From IMG/VR virus record IMGVR_UViG_3300020119_000155, positions 1 through 21,969 of that record: a stretch of 21,969 nt of DNA; one strand, given 5' to 3'. Below the pieces are notes generated by a model. It worked only from the letters and a program-made list of their open reading frames with translations. It made no database searches and had not been told where the DNA came from. Positions within the stretch are counted from its first letter, which is position 1. Every line of letters starts with the position of its first letter. Positions 1 to 8,301 of this stretch are shown here, one piece after another. Source of the DNA: a virus. The position numbers and the translations under genes were made by a program.

Positions 1-849
1 CAGGGAGAAGGGTTTTTACATAAATTACCAAGAAATATTTTGATTGGATTAGCAGGGTTAGGTCATTCTACACTTAACCTTCCTCATGATTTAGCAGAAA
101 CAGCACAAAATAGACTTCAAGAGCTTTCTAAAGGGATGAATGCAAATTTACCTGCATCTGTGAAAAATTCTCCAGCTTTTAATGCTAACGTTGATATTGC
201 AGGTTTAATCCCAAAACAAAATGATTATGATTTTGCAGGTATGTTAGGACAAAAAGGCGACCCCACATTAATGGATAGTTTGGTTCAAGGCGGTATTAAA
301 TATTTGCCTGAAATTATGGGGGGAAAAGCTTTGTTAACAGGTGGTTGGAGACGATTAATAGGAACGCATGATTTGGATGCTGTTAAAGATGCAGCAGAAC
401 AGTTTGGAGGAAATAATTTTTCTTATTCTCCTAATGTTGTGAATCAAGCAAGACGAAATCTGCCTAATACAGAGGCAACTAAACAAATGTTTAACAATAG
501 TAATCAAGGAAATTATGCTGCTTCATTATCGATGCGCTCTCAATTAGGCCGACATCAAAATAATTTAGCTAATTCTCCACTTGCAGCCGAACGATTATTA
601 GCACCACAAGTTTCAGATTTAAGACGAACTATGTTGACTCAATTACAAGATGCGTTACGTGGACAAGGTATGCATGCAGAAGCAGATATGTTGCAGAATG
701 GTATTAGAAATTACGCGCAATATATGCGGGTTAAAGATGCTGTAATGCCAGTTATTAAAAAGTTAGGTATGCCTATGACTATTTCTGCACTTATAGGTGG
801 CGGTATTGGTTACGGAGTTAAAAAAGCTATGGATTATGGGAAAGACTAA
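1..849 (+). CDS. Phage virion or DNA-ejection-like protein, 5' truncated
   Basis: The frame is open from the first base of the window, so the gene starts upstream; the TTG at 40 is only an internal codon. About 282 residues are visible. They are polar and rich in Asn, Gln and Ala, with predicted helices, and they end in a small Gly-rich hydrophobic stretch (MTISALIGGGIGYGVKK) that could be a membrane-inserting helix. Position directly upstream of tail-fibre genes, together with this composition, suggests a virion-internal or ejection protein of a podovirus-like particle. That is inference; I do not recognise a named domain. The gene ends in TAA at 847-849. Confidence 0.6.
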   Translation, partial: QGEGFLHKLPRNILIGLAGLGHSTLNLPHDLAETAQNRLQELSKGMNANLPASVKNSPAFNANVDIAGLIPKQNDYDFAGMLGQKGDPTLMDSLVQGGIKYLPEIMGGKALLTGGWRRLIGTHDLDAVKDAAEQFGGNNFSYSPNVVNQARRNLPNTEATKQMFNNSNQGNYAASLSMRSQLGRHQNNLANSPLAAERLLAPQVSDLRRTMLTQLQDALRGQGMHAEADMLQNGIRNYAQYMRVKDAVMPVIKKLGMPMTISALIGGGIGYGVKKAMDYGKD

Positions 850-985
850 TACATATTTTTACAGTCGCATTTGATATTGGATGCATTTGATTCGCAACAG
901 GGTGATATTACATCTAGAATACAGGATATAATAACACGGGATATAAAAAGTATTATAAAGCACCAAAAGAACCAGAAAATCATAA

Positions 986-1012
986 ATAACCTCTCAAAAA
1001 ATGACAGGTTAT
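986..1012 (+). terminator. Weak hairpin upstream of the collar fibre gene
   Basis: Perfect 7-bp inverted repeat, ATAACCT (986-992) and AGGTTAT (1006-1012), with a 13-nt A-rich loop, in the 209-nt gap between two virion genes. It lacks a following T-run, so it may be a weak terminator, a processing site or chance. Confidence 0.25.
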
Positions 1013-1058
1013 GACTAAAATGTAGAAAAAGCAAGCATTAATTGACAAGGAGTCGATA

Positions 1059-2666
1059 ATGGCATTAGGAATACGGGGATTTAACCCCATTTGGTCAGAG
1101 GTGGATTTACAAGGAAAGTTATTTGACGACACGTTCTGGATGTTCGTGTTAGAAAATACTATTCCTTATATCCCGGCGGATGTTTATCATGACCCAAATT
1201 TCAATCAAATATGGCATAATCCTATTCAATTCTTAGCGAATGGGACTCTCCCTGTAGATATATATTTTGAACCTGATACTGTTTATAGATTAGAGTTTAG
1301 ACAGCATATTGGTGCTGGAATGCAAACACAGCAAGACCCCCTTATTTATGAAGTCAATAATTATGTACCGGGATCAGGTGGTTCGACGCCTGTTAATACG
1401 GTGGCTTTCGCCTCAAGTAACCAGATAACTAATCCTCAATTTGCTTTAATGAGCTTGCAAAATCCAGTAACGATTGCAGGCACTGACCCTGATCCTATTG
1501 AAATAGCTCCGGGCTGGACACTGTTACTTGCGGGTACTGGTACCGTTACTATTACCCGTGTTCCTTTAAATAATTCAAATATTAATCCGTCAAATGCACC
1601 TTACGCATTACAACTTACCATGAATGGCTGGACGGCTGATTCTGTTATCTTGCGCCAGCGATTTGAGCAAAATGGCATGTTATGGTCTGATAAAATTGTA
1701 TCCACAACCGTAACAGCACATTTGAATGGCAGTCCTCAATCGATTACTGCTGATTTGGTTGATTCTAATAATGCAGTATTAGCGACAATATTGCCCTTAA
1801 TACCTATTAATGAGGCGTGGAATGAATATAAAGGGCATGCGACATTAGTTGACACCACCAATCCTGATACACCGCCAGCGGCTTATATTGATTACTTGCT
1901 ACGTTTACCAAGTAATATTGATATCTATTTGACAAGCTTTCAACTTGTAGTTCAAGAATTACCTTTTGAGCCACCGTTTGAACAAGATTCAATTAATCGT
2001 CAAATAGATCATACGTATAATACGGCATATCCCATTGTGCCAGTAGGTACCATTATTGATTTTGGTGGCTTTGTTGTTCCCCAACATTATTATTTATGTA
2101 ATGCAGCAGCTAAAAGTCGCGTGCGTGATTATTTGTTATTTAATGCCTTAACAACTACTGAAACAGTGACATTAACAAGTGGATTAAGTACGTTTACAGT
2201 AGTTTCAAATGCGGATTATCACATTGGCATGGCGATAGAAGGAACAGGGGTTCCCGCAGCGACTACCATTAGTAATATCGTAGGCACGACAATTACAATG
2301 TCTGCAAATGCGACGGCTACAGGGCCATCTTTAGTTCGCTTTTTTGCATGGGGCGCGGGCGATGGATCAACTACATTTAATGTGCCAGACTTGCTTGGAT
2401 GGACTACAGCCGGTGCAAATGGTGCTACATTAAGCGGTATTAATGGAGTGGGTTTAAAAGGTGGTGCTGCTACTACAACATTAACTAGCAACGAACTTCC
2501 TACAAACGTTCCAGTTGCAAATGCTGTCTTCTCGACGCAGTCGGTTGCAACTGGAATTAATACTAATGTACCGGGAGGTGCAGGAGGATGGGCAGGTGGT
2601 GGTGGGCAATCATTTAGCCTTGTCCAGCCCACAGCATTAGTTAAAAAATGTATTAGATATCAATAA
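1059..2666 (+). CDS. Tail fibre protein with C-terminal tail-collar domain
   Basis: 535 residues, with AAGGAG at 1048-1053 before the ATG. The N-terminal ~110 residues (Trp- and Asp-rich, with IWSEVDL and LANGTLPVDIYF) look like a virion-attachment domain. The middle is beta-rich, a carbohydrate-binding-like sandwich. The C-terminal ~200 residues carry the phage tail-collar signature: PVGTIIDFGG, then YLCNAAA, then GAGDGSTTFNVPDLLG, ending in a Gly-rich stretch and VKKCIRYQ. The collar domain is split between YLCNAAAKSRVRDYLLFNAL and GAGDGSTTF by a ~65-residue Thr/Ser/Val-rich insert containing GTGVPAATTISNIVGTTITM, a module common in bacterial and phage surface proteins. The likely role is host adsorption. 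Receptor unknown. Confidence 0.85.
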   Translation: MALGIRGFNPIWSEVDLQGKLFDDTFWMFVLENTIPYIPADVYHDPNFNQIWHNPIQFLANGTLPVDIYFEPDTVYRLEFRQHIGAGMQTQQDPLIYEVNNYVPGSGGSTPVNTVAFASSNQITNPQFALMSLQNPVTIAGTDPDPIEIAPGWTLLLAGTGTVTITRVPLNNSNINPSNAPYALQLTMNGWTADSVILRQRFEQNGMLWSDKIVSTTVTAHLNGSPQSITADLVDSNNAVLATILPLIPINEAWNEYKGHATLVDTTNPDTPPAAYIDYLLRLPSNIDIYLTSFQLVVQELPFEPPFEQDSINRQIDHTYNTAYPIVPVGTIIDFGGFVVPQHYYLCNAAAKSRVRDYLLFNALTTTETVTLTSGLSTFTVVSNADYHIGMAIEGTGVPAATTISNIVGTTITMSANATATGPSLVRFFAWGAGDGSTTFNVPDLLGWTTAGANGATLSGINGVGLKGGAATTTLTSNELPTNVPVANAVFSTQSVATGINTNVPGGAGGWAGGGGQSFSLVQPTALVKKCIRYQ

Positions 2667-2683
2667 TCACAAGGACGGATAAA

Positions 2684-3019
2684 ATGACTATTCCATACAA
2701 TGCAAATTACATCGAAACAATGCCATTTAGTGATACATGTATTCAGATAAATTGTGCGGCTAATGTTCAACAAACGTATACTGTACCCGGTACAGATGAA
2801 CAACAATATCAGGCGTATTTTGAATATACATCCACCTCTAACGTCTTTGTTTGTAAGAATGCGGCTCCCACCATTCCTAGTAGTGGAACAGTAGGAACGC
2901 AACAATACAATGAGTTTAAACCAAAAAAACGCTATGTGCGTGGCGGCGATGTACTTCATTTTATAACACCAGATACTAATGCTTACATCGGCATGTCATT
3001 AAGACAGCTTCAAGGTTAA
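2684..3019 (+). CDS. Small phage structural-like protein, unknown function
   Basis: 111 residues, ATG preceded by AAGGA at 2671-2675, 17 nt after the collar fibre gene and 26 nt before the long fibre gene. The sequence is beta-rich with few charges (QQTYTVPGTDEQQYQAYFEYTSTSNVFV, then RYVRGGDVLHFITPD near the C-terminus) and looks like a compact beta-sandwich. Position between two fibre genes suggests a virion decoration protein, adaptor or fibre chaperone. I recognise no domain. Confidence 0.75.
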   Translation: MTIPYNANYIETMPFSDTCIQINCAANVQQTYTVPGTDEQQYQAYFEYTSTSNVFVCKNAAPTIPSSGTVGTQQYNEFKPKKRYVRGGDVLHFITPDTNAYIGMSLRQLQG

Positions 3020-3045
3020 TATCACTTAATCACAAGGATATCGTG

Positions 3046-5682
3046 ATGGTCGATACTATAAAGTTCAGTCAGATGACGAATGCTGGCAATATCAATAACG
3101 ATGATATTATGCCGAGCTTACGTGGCGGCGAAAATGTCATTTTAACCAATCCATGGACTTTTTTGCCATCGGGTACAACTGCTCAAAGGCCGGTACCATC
3201 CTCTACAATTAATTATCGTTTGCGTTTTAATACGGATGATCAACTATACGAGTATTATGATGCGACGCTAGGTGCGTGGACTCAATTACAAGAGAGTGCT
3301 TTTACTCAAGGGCCATTTTTAACTTATACCGCATCCGCAAGTCTACCTGATGCACAAAATCTAGGGGCATTGGCTAATGGAATATTAAAACAAACCATTA
3401 GTTTGGGAATTGCAACACTGGATATAGCCATTGTTGATACCGATTATTATGGCCCGGGTATGATGAGTTATTTGCAAGCGCCCGCCGGTGTTAAAGATAG
3501 TAACGGTAATATAGTAATGGTGTTTACACCTACTGCATCAGCTGTTAATTATTTTAATTTTACCAATTCAGCAACCGGCTTTAATCCAAATTTATATGCT
3601 GGAGGAAGCGATGCAAATATAGGAATATCCATTGTTGCAAAAAACGATGGTATTAATTTCATAAGTTCAACAGGTAATACACCATTAACATTTTCGTCTG
3701 GAACTAATTATCAACACGATACTTTATTTACATTTCCTAATACTCTAGCCACAAGAACAGTTACGTTCCAAGATGCGAACGGTACCGTTGCCTATTTAGC
3801 GGATATTCCCGCTGGTTCACCGTCTGCATTAACAAAAACTGATGATACAAATGTTACCCTAACTTTAGGTGGCTCACCCACGATTGCATTGTTGGCCGCA
3901 ACTTCACTAACGTTAGGATGGACGGGTTCATTAGCTGCTACGCGTGGTGGCACAGGAATTGCTACATATACACTTGGTGACACACTTTATAGTTCTGCTG
4001 CAAATACCTTATCAAAACTTTCTGGTAATATAACGGCTGTCAAACAATACCTGTCACAAACAGGTGATGGCGTTAACTCAGCAGCTCCGGCATGGGCTAC
4101 TATTTCAGGTAGCGATATCACAGGCGCAGCATTAACCAAGACAGACGATACGAACGTTACCTTATCTCTAGGCGGCACACCCACAACAGCTTTATTGCGT
4201 GCAGCTTCATTAACATTAGGGTGGACAGGTACATTAAGTGGGTCTCGTGGTGGTACTGGTGTTAACAATGGTTCATCAACTGCAACCTATGCGGGTAACT
4301 TAAATTTTGCTGCTGCATTTTCTACATCCGGTGCATTTGCTGTTACACAAACTTATACTGGTATTACGAATGTAACTTTTCCAACAACAGGCACGCTTGC
4401 AACTACTTCGCAAATTCCTACAGGTGCAGCATTAACTAAGGTTGATGACACGAACGTTACTCTAACTTTAGGTGGTTCGCCCACTACAGCTCTCGTTAAT
4501 GCATCGTCAATTACAGTTGGATGGACGGGTACACTTTCTGGAACACGAGGCGGAACTGGAGTAAATAATGGTTCCAATACTATTACAGCGGGTGGAAATA
4601 TCTCTACTGCTAATTCATTTACAACAAGTGGTAACTTCGCCGTTACTCAAACTTATACGGGTATTACAAATGTAACCTTTCCAACCTCTGGAACACTTGC
4701 AACCACCGCACAAATTCCAACAGGCGCAGCTTTAACCAAAACAGACGATACCAACGTAACCTTATCGTTGGGAGGATCACCGACAACTGCACTTGTTAAT
4801 GCGGCTTCTTTGACACTTGGATGGACTGGTCAGTTATCATTAACTCGTGGTGGGACTAATGCAAGTTTAACAGCTTCCAATGGTGGTATTTTCTATAGCA
4901 CAGCATCAGCGGCTGCCATTCTTGCAGGAACTGCATCTAATGGGCTGGCTTTATTATCAGGTGCGTCTGGCGCTCCCACTTGGTCATTAAGCGCACCTTT
5001 AACAAGAATTAACGTTCAATCTTTTACAGTAGCAGGTACAACTACATATACACCTACTACGGGCACTAAATATGTTTTAATGCGATCTGTTGGTGGTGGG
5101 GGTGGTGGCGCTGGTGTTGTCTTATCTGCTGCTGGTTCTGCTGCTGCTGGTGGTGGTGGTGGTGCTGGTGGTTATGCGGAAGATACTCTCCCTATTGCAA
5201 CAATATTAGGTGGTGGTACAACTGCTCAAGTAATTGTAGGAGCGGCAGGTGGTGGCGGTGGCGCTGGTGCAAATAATGGTGGCTCTGGTGGCAATACAGT
5301 TGTAACTGCTAACGGTGGTTCAGGTTCTATTATATTACAAGCTAATGCAGGCGCAGGTGGTTCTACAGGTGCATCACTTGCTCTTAATGCACAAGTAGGT
5401 GCTCCGGGAGCAACAGGTGTTGGAACTGTAGGGTCAGTATTATCTGGTGGAACACCTGCCTCTTTTGGTACTATTTTTGCGGTTGCTGTACAAGGTATTG
5501 GTGGTGTGGGAGGTAGCACTGTATTCGGTCAAGCTGCTATTGCTACAGTAAGTATAGCTGGTTCTTCAGGTACAGGTTTTGGTTGTGGCGGTAATGGAGG
5601 AGGATCAGCAAATAGTGCGGCTGCGGCTGGTGCAGCTGGTAAACAAGGTGCAGTTTATATGATTGAGTTTATTTCAATATAA
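3046..5682 (+). CDS. Long repetitive tail fibre with glycine-rich tip
   Basis: About 878 residues. ATG 3046 has AAGGA at 3034-3038 at better spacing than GTG 3043, so I prefer it. The N-terminus (TIKFSQMTNAGNINNDDIMPSLRGG, then PSSTINYRLRFNTDDQLYEYYD) looks like a virion-attachment module of phage fibres. Four copies of a repeat beginning near LTKTDDTNVTL and containing SLTLGWTG..LS..RGGTG start at about 3828, 4131, 4431 and 4731; the last three are exactly 300 nt apart. Copies 2-4 are linked by AVTQTYTGITNVTFPT.GTLATT. After about residue 680 the protein becomes glycine-rich (VGGGGGGAGV, AAGGGGGAGAN) and ends GAAGKQGAVYMIEFISI, typical of glycine-rich fibre tips. Predicted role: receptor-binding fibre. 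Tip specificity unknown. Confidence 0.88.
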   Translation: MVDTIKFSQMTNAGNINNDDIMPSLRGGENVILTNPWTFLPSGTTAQRPVPSSTINYRLRFNTDDQLYEYYDATLGAWTQLQESAFTQGPFLTYTASASLPDAQNLGALANGILKQTISLGIATLDIAIVDTDYYGPGMMSYLQAPAGVKDSNGNIVMVFTPTASAVNYFNFTNSATGFNPNLYAGGSDANIGISIVAKNDGINFISSTGNTPLTFSSGTNYQHDTLFTFPNTLATRTVTFQDANGTVAYLADIPAGSPSALTKTDDTNVTLTLGGSPTIALLAATSLTLGWTGSLAATRGGTGIATYTLGDTLYSSAANTLSKLSGNITAVKQYLSQTGDGVNSAAPAWATISGSDITGAALTKTDDTNVTLSLGGTPTTALLRAASLTLGWTGTLSGSRGGTGVNNGSSTATYAGNLNFAAAFSTSGAFAVTQTYTGITNVTFPTTGTLATTSQIPTGAALTKVDDTNVTLTLGGSPTTALVNASSITVGWTGTLSGTRGGTGVNNGSNTITAGGNISTANSFTTSGNFAVTQTYTGITNVTFPTSGTLATTAQIPTGAALTKTDDTNVTLSLGGSPTTALVNAASLTLGWTGQLSLTRGGTNASLTASNGGIFYSTASAAAILAGTASNGLALLSGASGAPTWSLSAPLTRINVQSFTVAGTTTYTPTTGTKYVLMRSVGGGGGGAGVVLSAAGSAAAGGGGGAGGYAEDTLPIATILGGGTTAQVIVGAAGGGGGAGANNGGSGGNTVVTANGGSGSIILQANAGAGGSTGASLALNAQVGAPGATGVGTVGSVLSGGTPASFGTIFAVAVQGIGGVGGSTVFGQAAIATVSIAGSSGTGFGCGGNGGGSANSAAAAGAAGKQGAVYMIEFISI
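3828..4860 (+). repeat. Four ~300-bp in-frame repeats inside the tail fibre gene
   Basis: Copies begin at about 3828, 4131, 4431 and 4731, each encoding TK(T/V)DDTNVTL(T/S)LGG(S/T)PT followed by GWTG and RGGT. Spacing is 303, 300 and 300 nt. The DNA diverges mainly at third codon positions, so the copies are conserved at protein level and not a recent perfect duplication. Confidence 0.9.
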
Positions 5683-5695
5683 AAGCAATATAATA

Positions 5696-5716
5696 TTTAG
5701 CATAATTTATGCTAAA
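5696..5716. promoter_or_regulatory. Perfect 10-bp inverted repeat after the long fibre gene
   Basis: TTTAGCATAA (5696-5705) and TTATGCTAAA (5707-5716) form a perfect palindrome around a single T. A 1-nt loop makes a good RNA hairpin unlikely unless inner pairs open, and no T-run follows, so a protein-binding site is more likely than a terminator. It lies in the 73-nt gap before the next gene. Confidence 0.4.
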
Positions 5717-5755
5717 GTAAGTAAGTATTTTTTAAAACAACATGGAGAGTTAAAG

Positions 5756-6028
5756 ATGTCTGATACACCTACCAAAGTAAGTTTATTACAACAATTCATA
5801 CAGCAACGCGATGCATTTGTTCAACAAAGCACTCAGTTACAGACCCAATTTCAACAAGTACAAGGTGCTATTTTTGCATGTAATACTATGATTGATAAAA
5901 TTGAAAATGATGCTAAAGAACAAATGGAAGCGATGGCTAAAAAAGTACAGGAAGATTTAGCAAATCAAGGAGAGAATGGCGATGGCGAAGCTAACAGCGA
6001 ACAAGCGGAACAGCCTTCCCAAGAGTGA
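5756..6028 (+). CDS. Small coiled-coil phage protein
   Basis: 90 residues from ATG 5756, which has GGAGAG at 5744-5749. The longer frame upstream overlaps the fibre gene and lacks a good ribosome site. Residues ~8-70 are Gln-rich with heptad-like spacing (QQFIQQRDAFVQQSTQLQTQFQQVQ), consistent with a coiled coil. The C-terminus is acidic (GENGDGEANSEQAEQPSQE). It could be a scaffold, a fibre-assembly factor or a chaperone. No family recognised. Its 3' end overlaps the next gene by up to 53 nt. Confidence 0.7.
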   Translation: MSDTPTKVSLLQQFIQQRDAFVQQSTQLQTQFQQVQGAIFACNTMIDKIENDAKEQMEAMAKKVQEDLANQGENGDGEANSEQAEQPSQE

Positions 6029-6206
6029 TTTTGGGTTGCCGGGACAAGAAAAATACCCGGTTGATACAAAAGCGAGAGCTGCCAATGCAAAAGCACGGTC
6101 TACGCAAATGGTAAATAAAGGTAAGCTGTCACCATCATCTAAATCAAAAATAGATGCTAAGGCTAATCGTGTTTTAGATAAGGGCAAACGTGGCGCTGAA
6201 GGGTAA
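5982..6206 (+). CDS. Small basic phage protein, DUF6582-like
   Basis: 74 residues from ATG 5982 (AGGAG at 5968-5972, 9-nt spacing); ATG 5976 is also possible but sits too close to the ribosome site. The sequence is strongly basic. The run KRNSLPKSDFGLPGQEKYPV followed by DTKARAANAKARSTQ and SKSKIDAKANRVL matches, from memory, a small family common in phages (DUF6582-like), often near structural genes. Molecular role unknown. It overlaps the preceding acidic coiled-coil gene by 47 nt, which suggests translational coupling. Confidence 0.7.
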   Translation: MAKLTANKRNSLPKSDFGLPGQEKYPVDTKARAANAKARSTQMVNKGKLSPSSKSKIDAKANRVLDKGKRGAEG

Positions 6207-6236
6207 AAAAGGATGTAATTAATCAAGGAGTGAATC

Positions 6237-6446
6237 ATGGCTTATGACGATGTTCCACGTAAACCAATAGAAGTTAGAGAGGGAAAAGGAGTCGGTCGCG
6301 CAGGTCATGATGAGCTTATTGATCAAGCGGGTAACTCTGGTAAATATGGTGTACGCACTGATGCTGCGGCTGAAGGTGTAGGCTATTTGGGTATGGATGA
6401 CCTAGATAGGATCAGACGTAAAAAGCTCAATCATGAAACACGGTAA
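6237..6446 (+). CDS. Small hypothetical phage protein
   Basis: 69 residues, ATG with AAGGAG at 6224-6229. Highly charged and Gly-rich (REGKGVGRAGHDELIDQAGNSGKYG), with no membrane segment. It is co-directional with the fibre genes and lies 29 nt before the next one. No family recognised. Confidence 0.65.
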   Translation: MAYDDVPRKPIEVREGKGVGRAGHDELIDQAGNSGKYGVRTDAAAEGVGYLGMDDLDRIRRKKLNHETR

Positions 6447-6475
6447 CTTAACGGATAATTTAAGGAGATAAAGGA

Positions 6476-7456
6476 ATGTCTATTTTAGCGATTGCGCGTA
6501 ATTTTAATGGCGACCCCAATATAGTAACGATGGTCACAGATAACTCTGCGGCTGAAATTACTACCAATGATTACTTCACGGGTGCAGCAATTGTTGCCGA
6601 AGTGGAAGCTTTACAAAATGGTGTATTTGAAACAGCGGCTACTGATTTATGGTTAATCTATGTCACTGATGGAGTTGGCTTTTATACCTATGATTCATCA
6701 ACAGGTGGATTTGTCGCTTTAACAGGTAATGCGGGATTATCATCGACATTATCAAGCGGTAATATTTTTGTAGGTAATGCATCAAATGTTGCAACCGGTG
6801 TTGCAATGAGTGGTGATGTCACTATAAGCAATGCAGGTGTTGCAGCTATTGCTGCGGGTGTTATTGTTAACGCAGACATTAATGCTGCTGCTGGAATTGC
6901 ATTCAGCAAACTAGCTTCGTTAGCGTCTGGAAATATTTTAGTCGGTAGTGCTGGAGCTGTACCAACATCGGTTGCTCTATCTGGTGATGCTACTATTTCT
7001 AACGCGGGTGTTTTAACCTTAGATCCAACATTGCAATTAGGTGCAAGCGGTACTGCATCATCATTGACGATGTATCCACCAACAGCAGCTAATGGCTTTT
7101 TTGAGTTATTACCTGTCAATGCTGGCGCTAACTTTAATACCATTCTTAGCAATGGCGCAATGGGTCAGACAACTACTTACACCATCCCTGATATTGGGGC
7201 TTCTACTGGTGGTGTAGTTGTATCAACAGCCGCAGTTAGATTGAAATCGGTAGCCGCAGCAGCAGCCGCCGGTGGGGCCGCTGCACAATCCTTCACTGAT
7301 GCATTCTGTACGTCTGGAAGTGTTGTTATTGGTAATTGGGTAACTCAAGCGAATGCTGCGTCTGTGTTAAAGATTGTACCGGGTAATGGAAGCTTTGTTG
7401 TTACATCTAGCGCTGATGCTGGAGTAGGAACATTCAGTTACATTATCCAAAAATAA
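6476..7456 (+). CDS. Fibre-like or decoration-like virion protein with internal repeats
   Basis: 326 residues, ATG with AAGGAG at 6461-6466. The N-terminal ~85 residues (ILAIARNFNGDPNIVTMVTDNS, then YTYDSSTGGFVAL) form a probable attachment domain. Two copies of SGNI.VG.A..V.T.VA.SGD.TISNAGV follow at about residues 92 and 151, a repeat seen in many phage fibres and virion surface proteins. The Ala-rich stretch SVAAAAAAGGAAAQSF lies near residue 260. The end is beta-rich (VTSSADAGVGTFSYIIQK) with no collar domain. It may be a short side fibre or a decoration protein. Confidence 0.75.
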   Translation: MSILAIARNFNGDPNIVTMVTDNSAAEITTNDYFTGAAIVAEVEALQNGVFETAATDLWLIYVTDGVGFYTYDSSTGGFVALTGNAGLSSTLSSGNIFVGNASNVATGVAMSGDVTISNAGVAAIAAGVIVNADINAAAGIAFSKLASLASGNILVGSAGAVPTSVALSGDATISNAGVLTLDPTLQLGASGTASSLTMYPPTAANGFFELLPVNAGANFNTILSNGAMGQTTTYTIPDIGASTGGVVVSTAAVRLKSVAAAAAAGGAAAQSFTDAFCTSGSVVIGNWVTQANAASVLKIVPGNGSFVVTSSADAGVGTFSYIIQK

Positions 7457-7460
7457 TACT

Positions 7461-8006
7461 GTGAAGCGTCAAGGATTGATGCTTTTAGTATGGCTGACTC
7501 TAACTGGATGCGTGGCTAATGCAGACCGCATCCATACGGAGTTTTTAACTTCGAGTTGTATAAAACCCTATTACGATTATCATTATCATACTTGTAAAAA
7601 TATCAAATTTATTGTCAATGACCGTCAATTTGAAATACCCGCAAACTTTGAAACCGATCTTGCCAGTATTCCTAAAATAGCATGGATAATTATGGCTCCT
7701 GCTCATTCATCCTTAATTCGCCCCGCTATCGTTCATGACTGGTTTTATAGAAAAACCTGCCAATTTACACGACAAGAAACGGACTTAATTTTCTATCATA
7801 TGCTTAAAAATGATGGTATATCCACAATGGATGCATCCATCATGTATTATGCTGTTCGTTGGTTTGGGTGGTATTATTACAAGGAGGATTATTGTGAATC
7901 AAAATTTAAAGGAATGGATCAAACGATGCGAGGGGTTCGACTCACATCTTTACTTCGATACGACAGGAAACGAAACAATCGGATGGGGGAGAAACCTGCG
8001 TGCTAA
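7461..8006 (+). CDS. DUF1353 family lipoprotein
   Basis: 181 residues from GTG 7461, 4 nt after the previous stop and without a clear ribosome site, so probably translationally coupled. Residues 1-20 form a lipoprotein signal (MKRQGLMLLVWLTLTGCVAN; lipobox LTGC, lipidated Cys17). Residues ~50-150 match DUF1353, a common phage family of unknown function: FEIPANFETDLASIPK, then IVHDWFYR and a Trp/Tyr-rich segment. DUF1353 is often found near lysis genes. A lipidated form suggests action in the envelope, perhaps accessory to lysis (inference). The last ~38 residues are encoded by DNA that also encodes the lysozyme N-terminus in another frame. Confidence 0.82.
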   Translation: MKRQGLMLLVWLTLTGCVANADRIHTEFLTSSCIKPYYDYHYHTCKNIKFIVNDRQFEIPANFETDLASIPKIAWIIMAPAHSSLIRPAIVHDWFYRKTCQFTRQETDLIFYHMLKNDGISTMDASIMYYAVRWFGWYYYKEDYCESKFKGMDQTMRGVRLTSLLRYDRKRNNRMGEKPAC

Positions 8007-8301
8007 TGGGATTTCTCAAGAAGAGGCGGATTACCTATTTAATAATGATTTTATTCGGTGTAAACGAGAGCTTCTTGAGTGTTCATGGTATATTGATCAG
8101 CCGGAAGGTGTACAAGGGGCCTTAATCAATATGTGCTTTAACCTTGGGCTCACACGCCTTAAAGAGTTTAAAGGCATGATTAATGCGTTAGAAATGAAAA
8201 ACTATACGTTAGCCGCTCAGGAAGCCTTGAATAGCAAGTGGGCAACCCAAGTCGGTCAACGTGCCAAAGATGTTGCAGTTATGCTCAGGGAGGGCAAATG
8301 A
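7894..8301 (+). CDS. T4-type lysozyme (endolysin, GH24 muramidase)
   Basis: 135 residues. GTG 7894 has the strong site AAGGAGG at 7881-7887; the longer upstream frame is only the overlap with DUF1353. The catalytic triad of T4 lysozyme is present with exact spacing: Glu13 (CEGF), Asp22 (YFDTTG) and Thr28 (ETIGWG). This matches E-x8-D-x5-T. The enzyme cleaves the MurNAc-GlcNAc bonds of peptidoglycan. There is no signal peptide or signal-anchor segment, so export should need a holin; none is evident next to it. The start lies inside the DUF1353 gene (113-nt overlap). Confidence 0.95.
   Translation: MNQNLKEWIKRCEGFDSHLYFDTTGNETIGWGRNLRANGISQEEADYLFNNDFIRCKRELLECSWYIDQPEGVQGALINMCFNLGLTRLKEFKGMINALEMKNYTLAAQEALNSKWATQVGQRAKDVAVMLREGK

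Noticed and set aside
846-1034. 62-residue minus-strand frame upstream of the collar fibre
   Set aside because: Low-complexity Phe/Ile/Leu-rich translation of AT-rich spacer, overlapping the end of the first gene, with no clear ribosome site.
5226-5519. Pro-rich minus-strand frames within the glycine-rich fibre tip and other fibre regions
   Set aside because: Antisense shadows of Gly/Ala/Thr-rich coding sequence; Pro/Val/Ala-rich translation is the expected artefact.
7810-7893. N-terminal extension of the lysozyme
   Set aside because: It is the DUF1353 gene read in another frame, and the strong AAGGAGG site directs initiation at GTG 7894.
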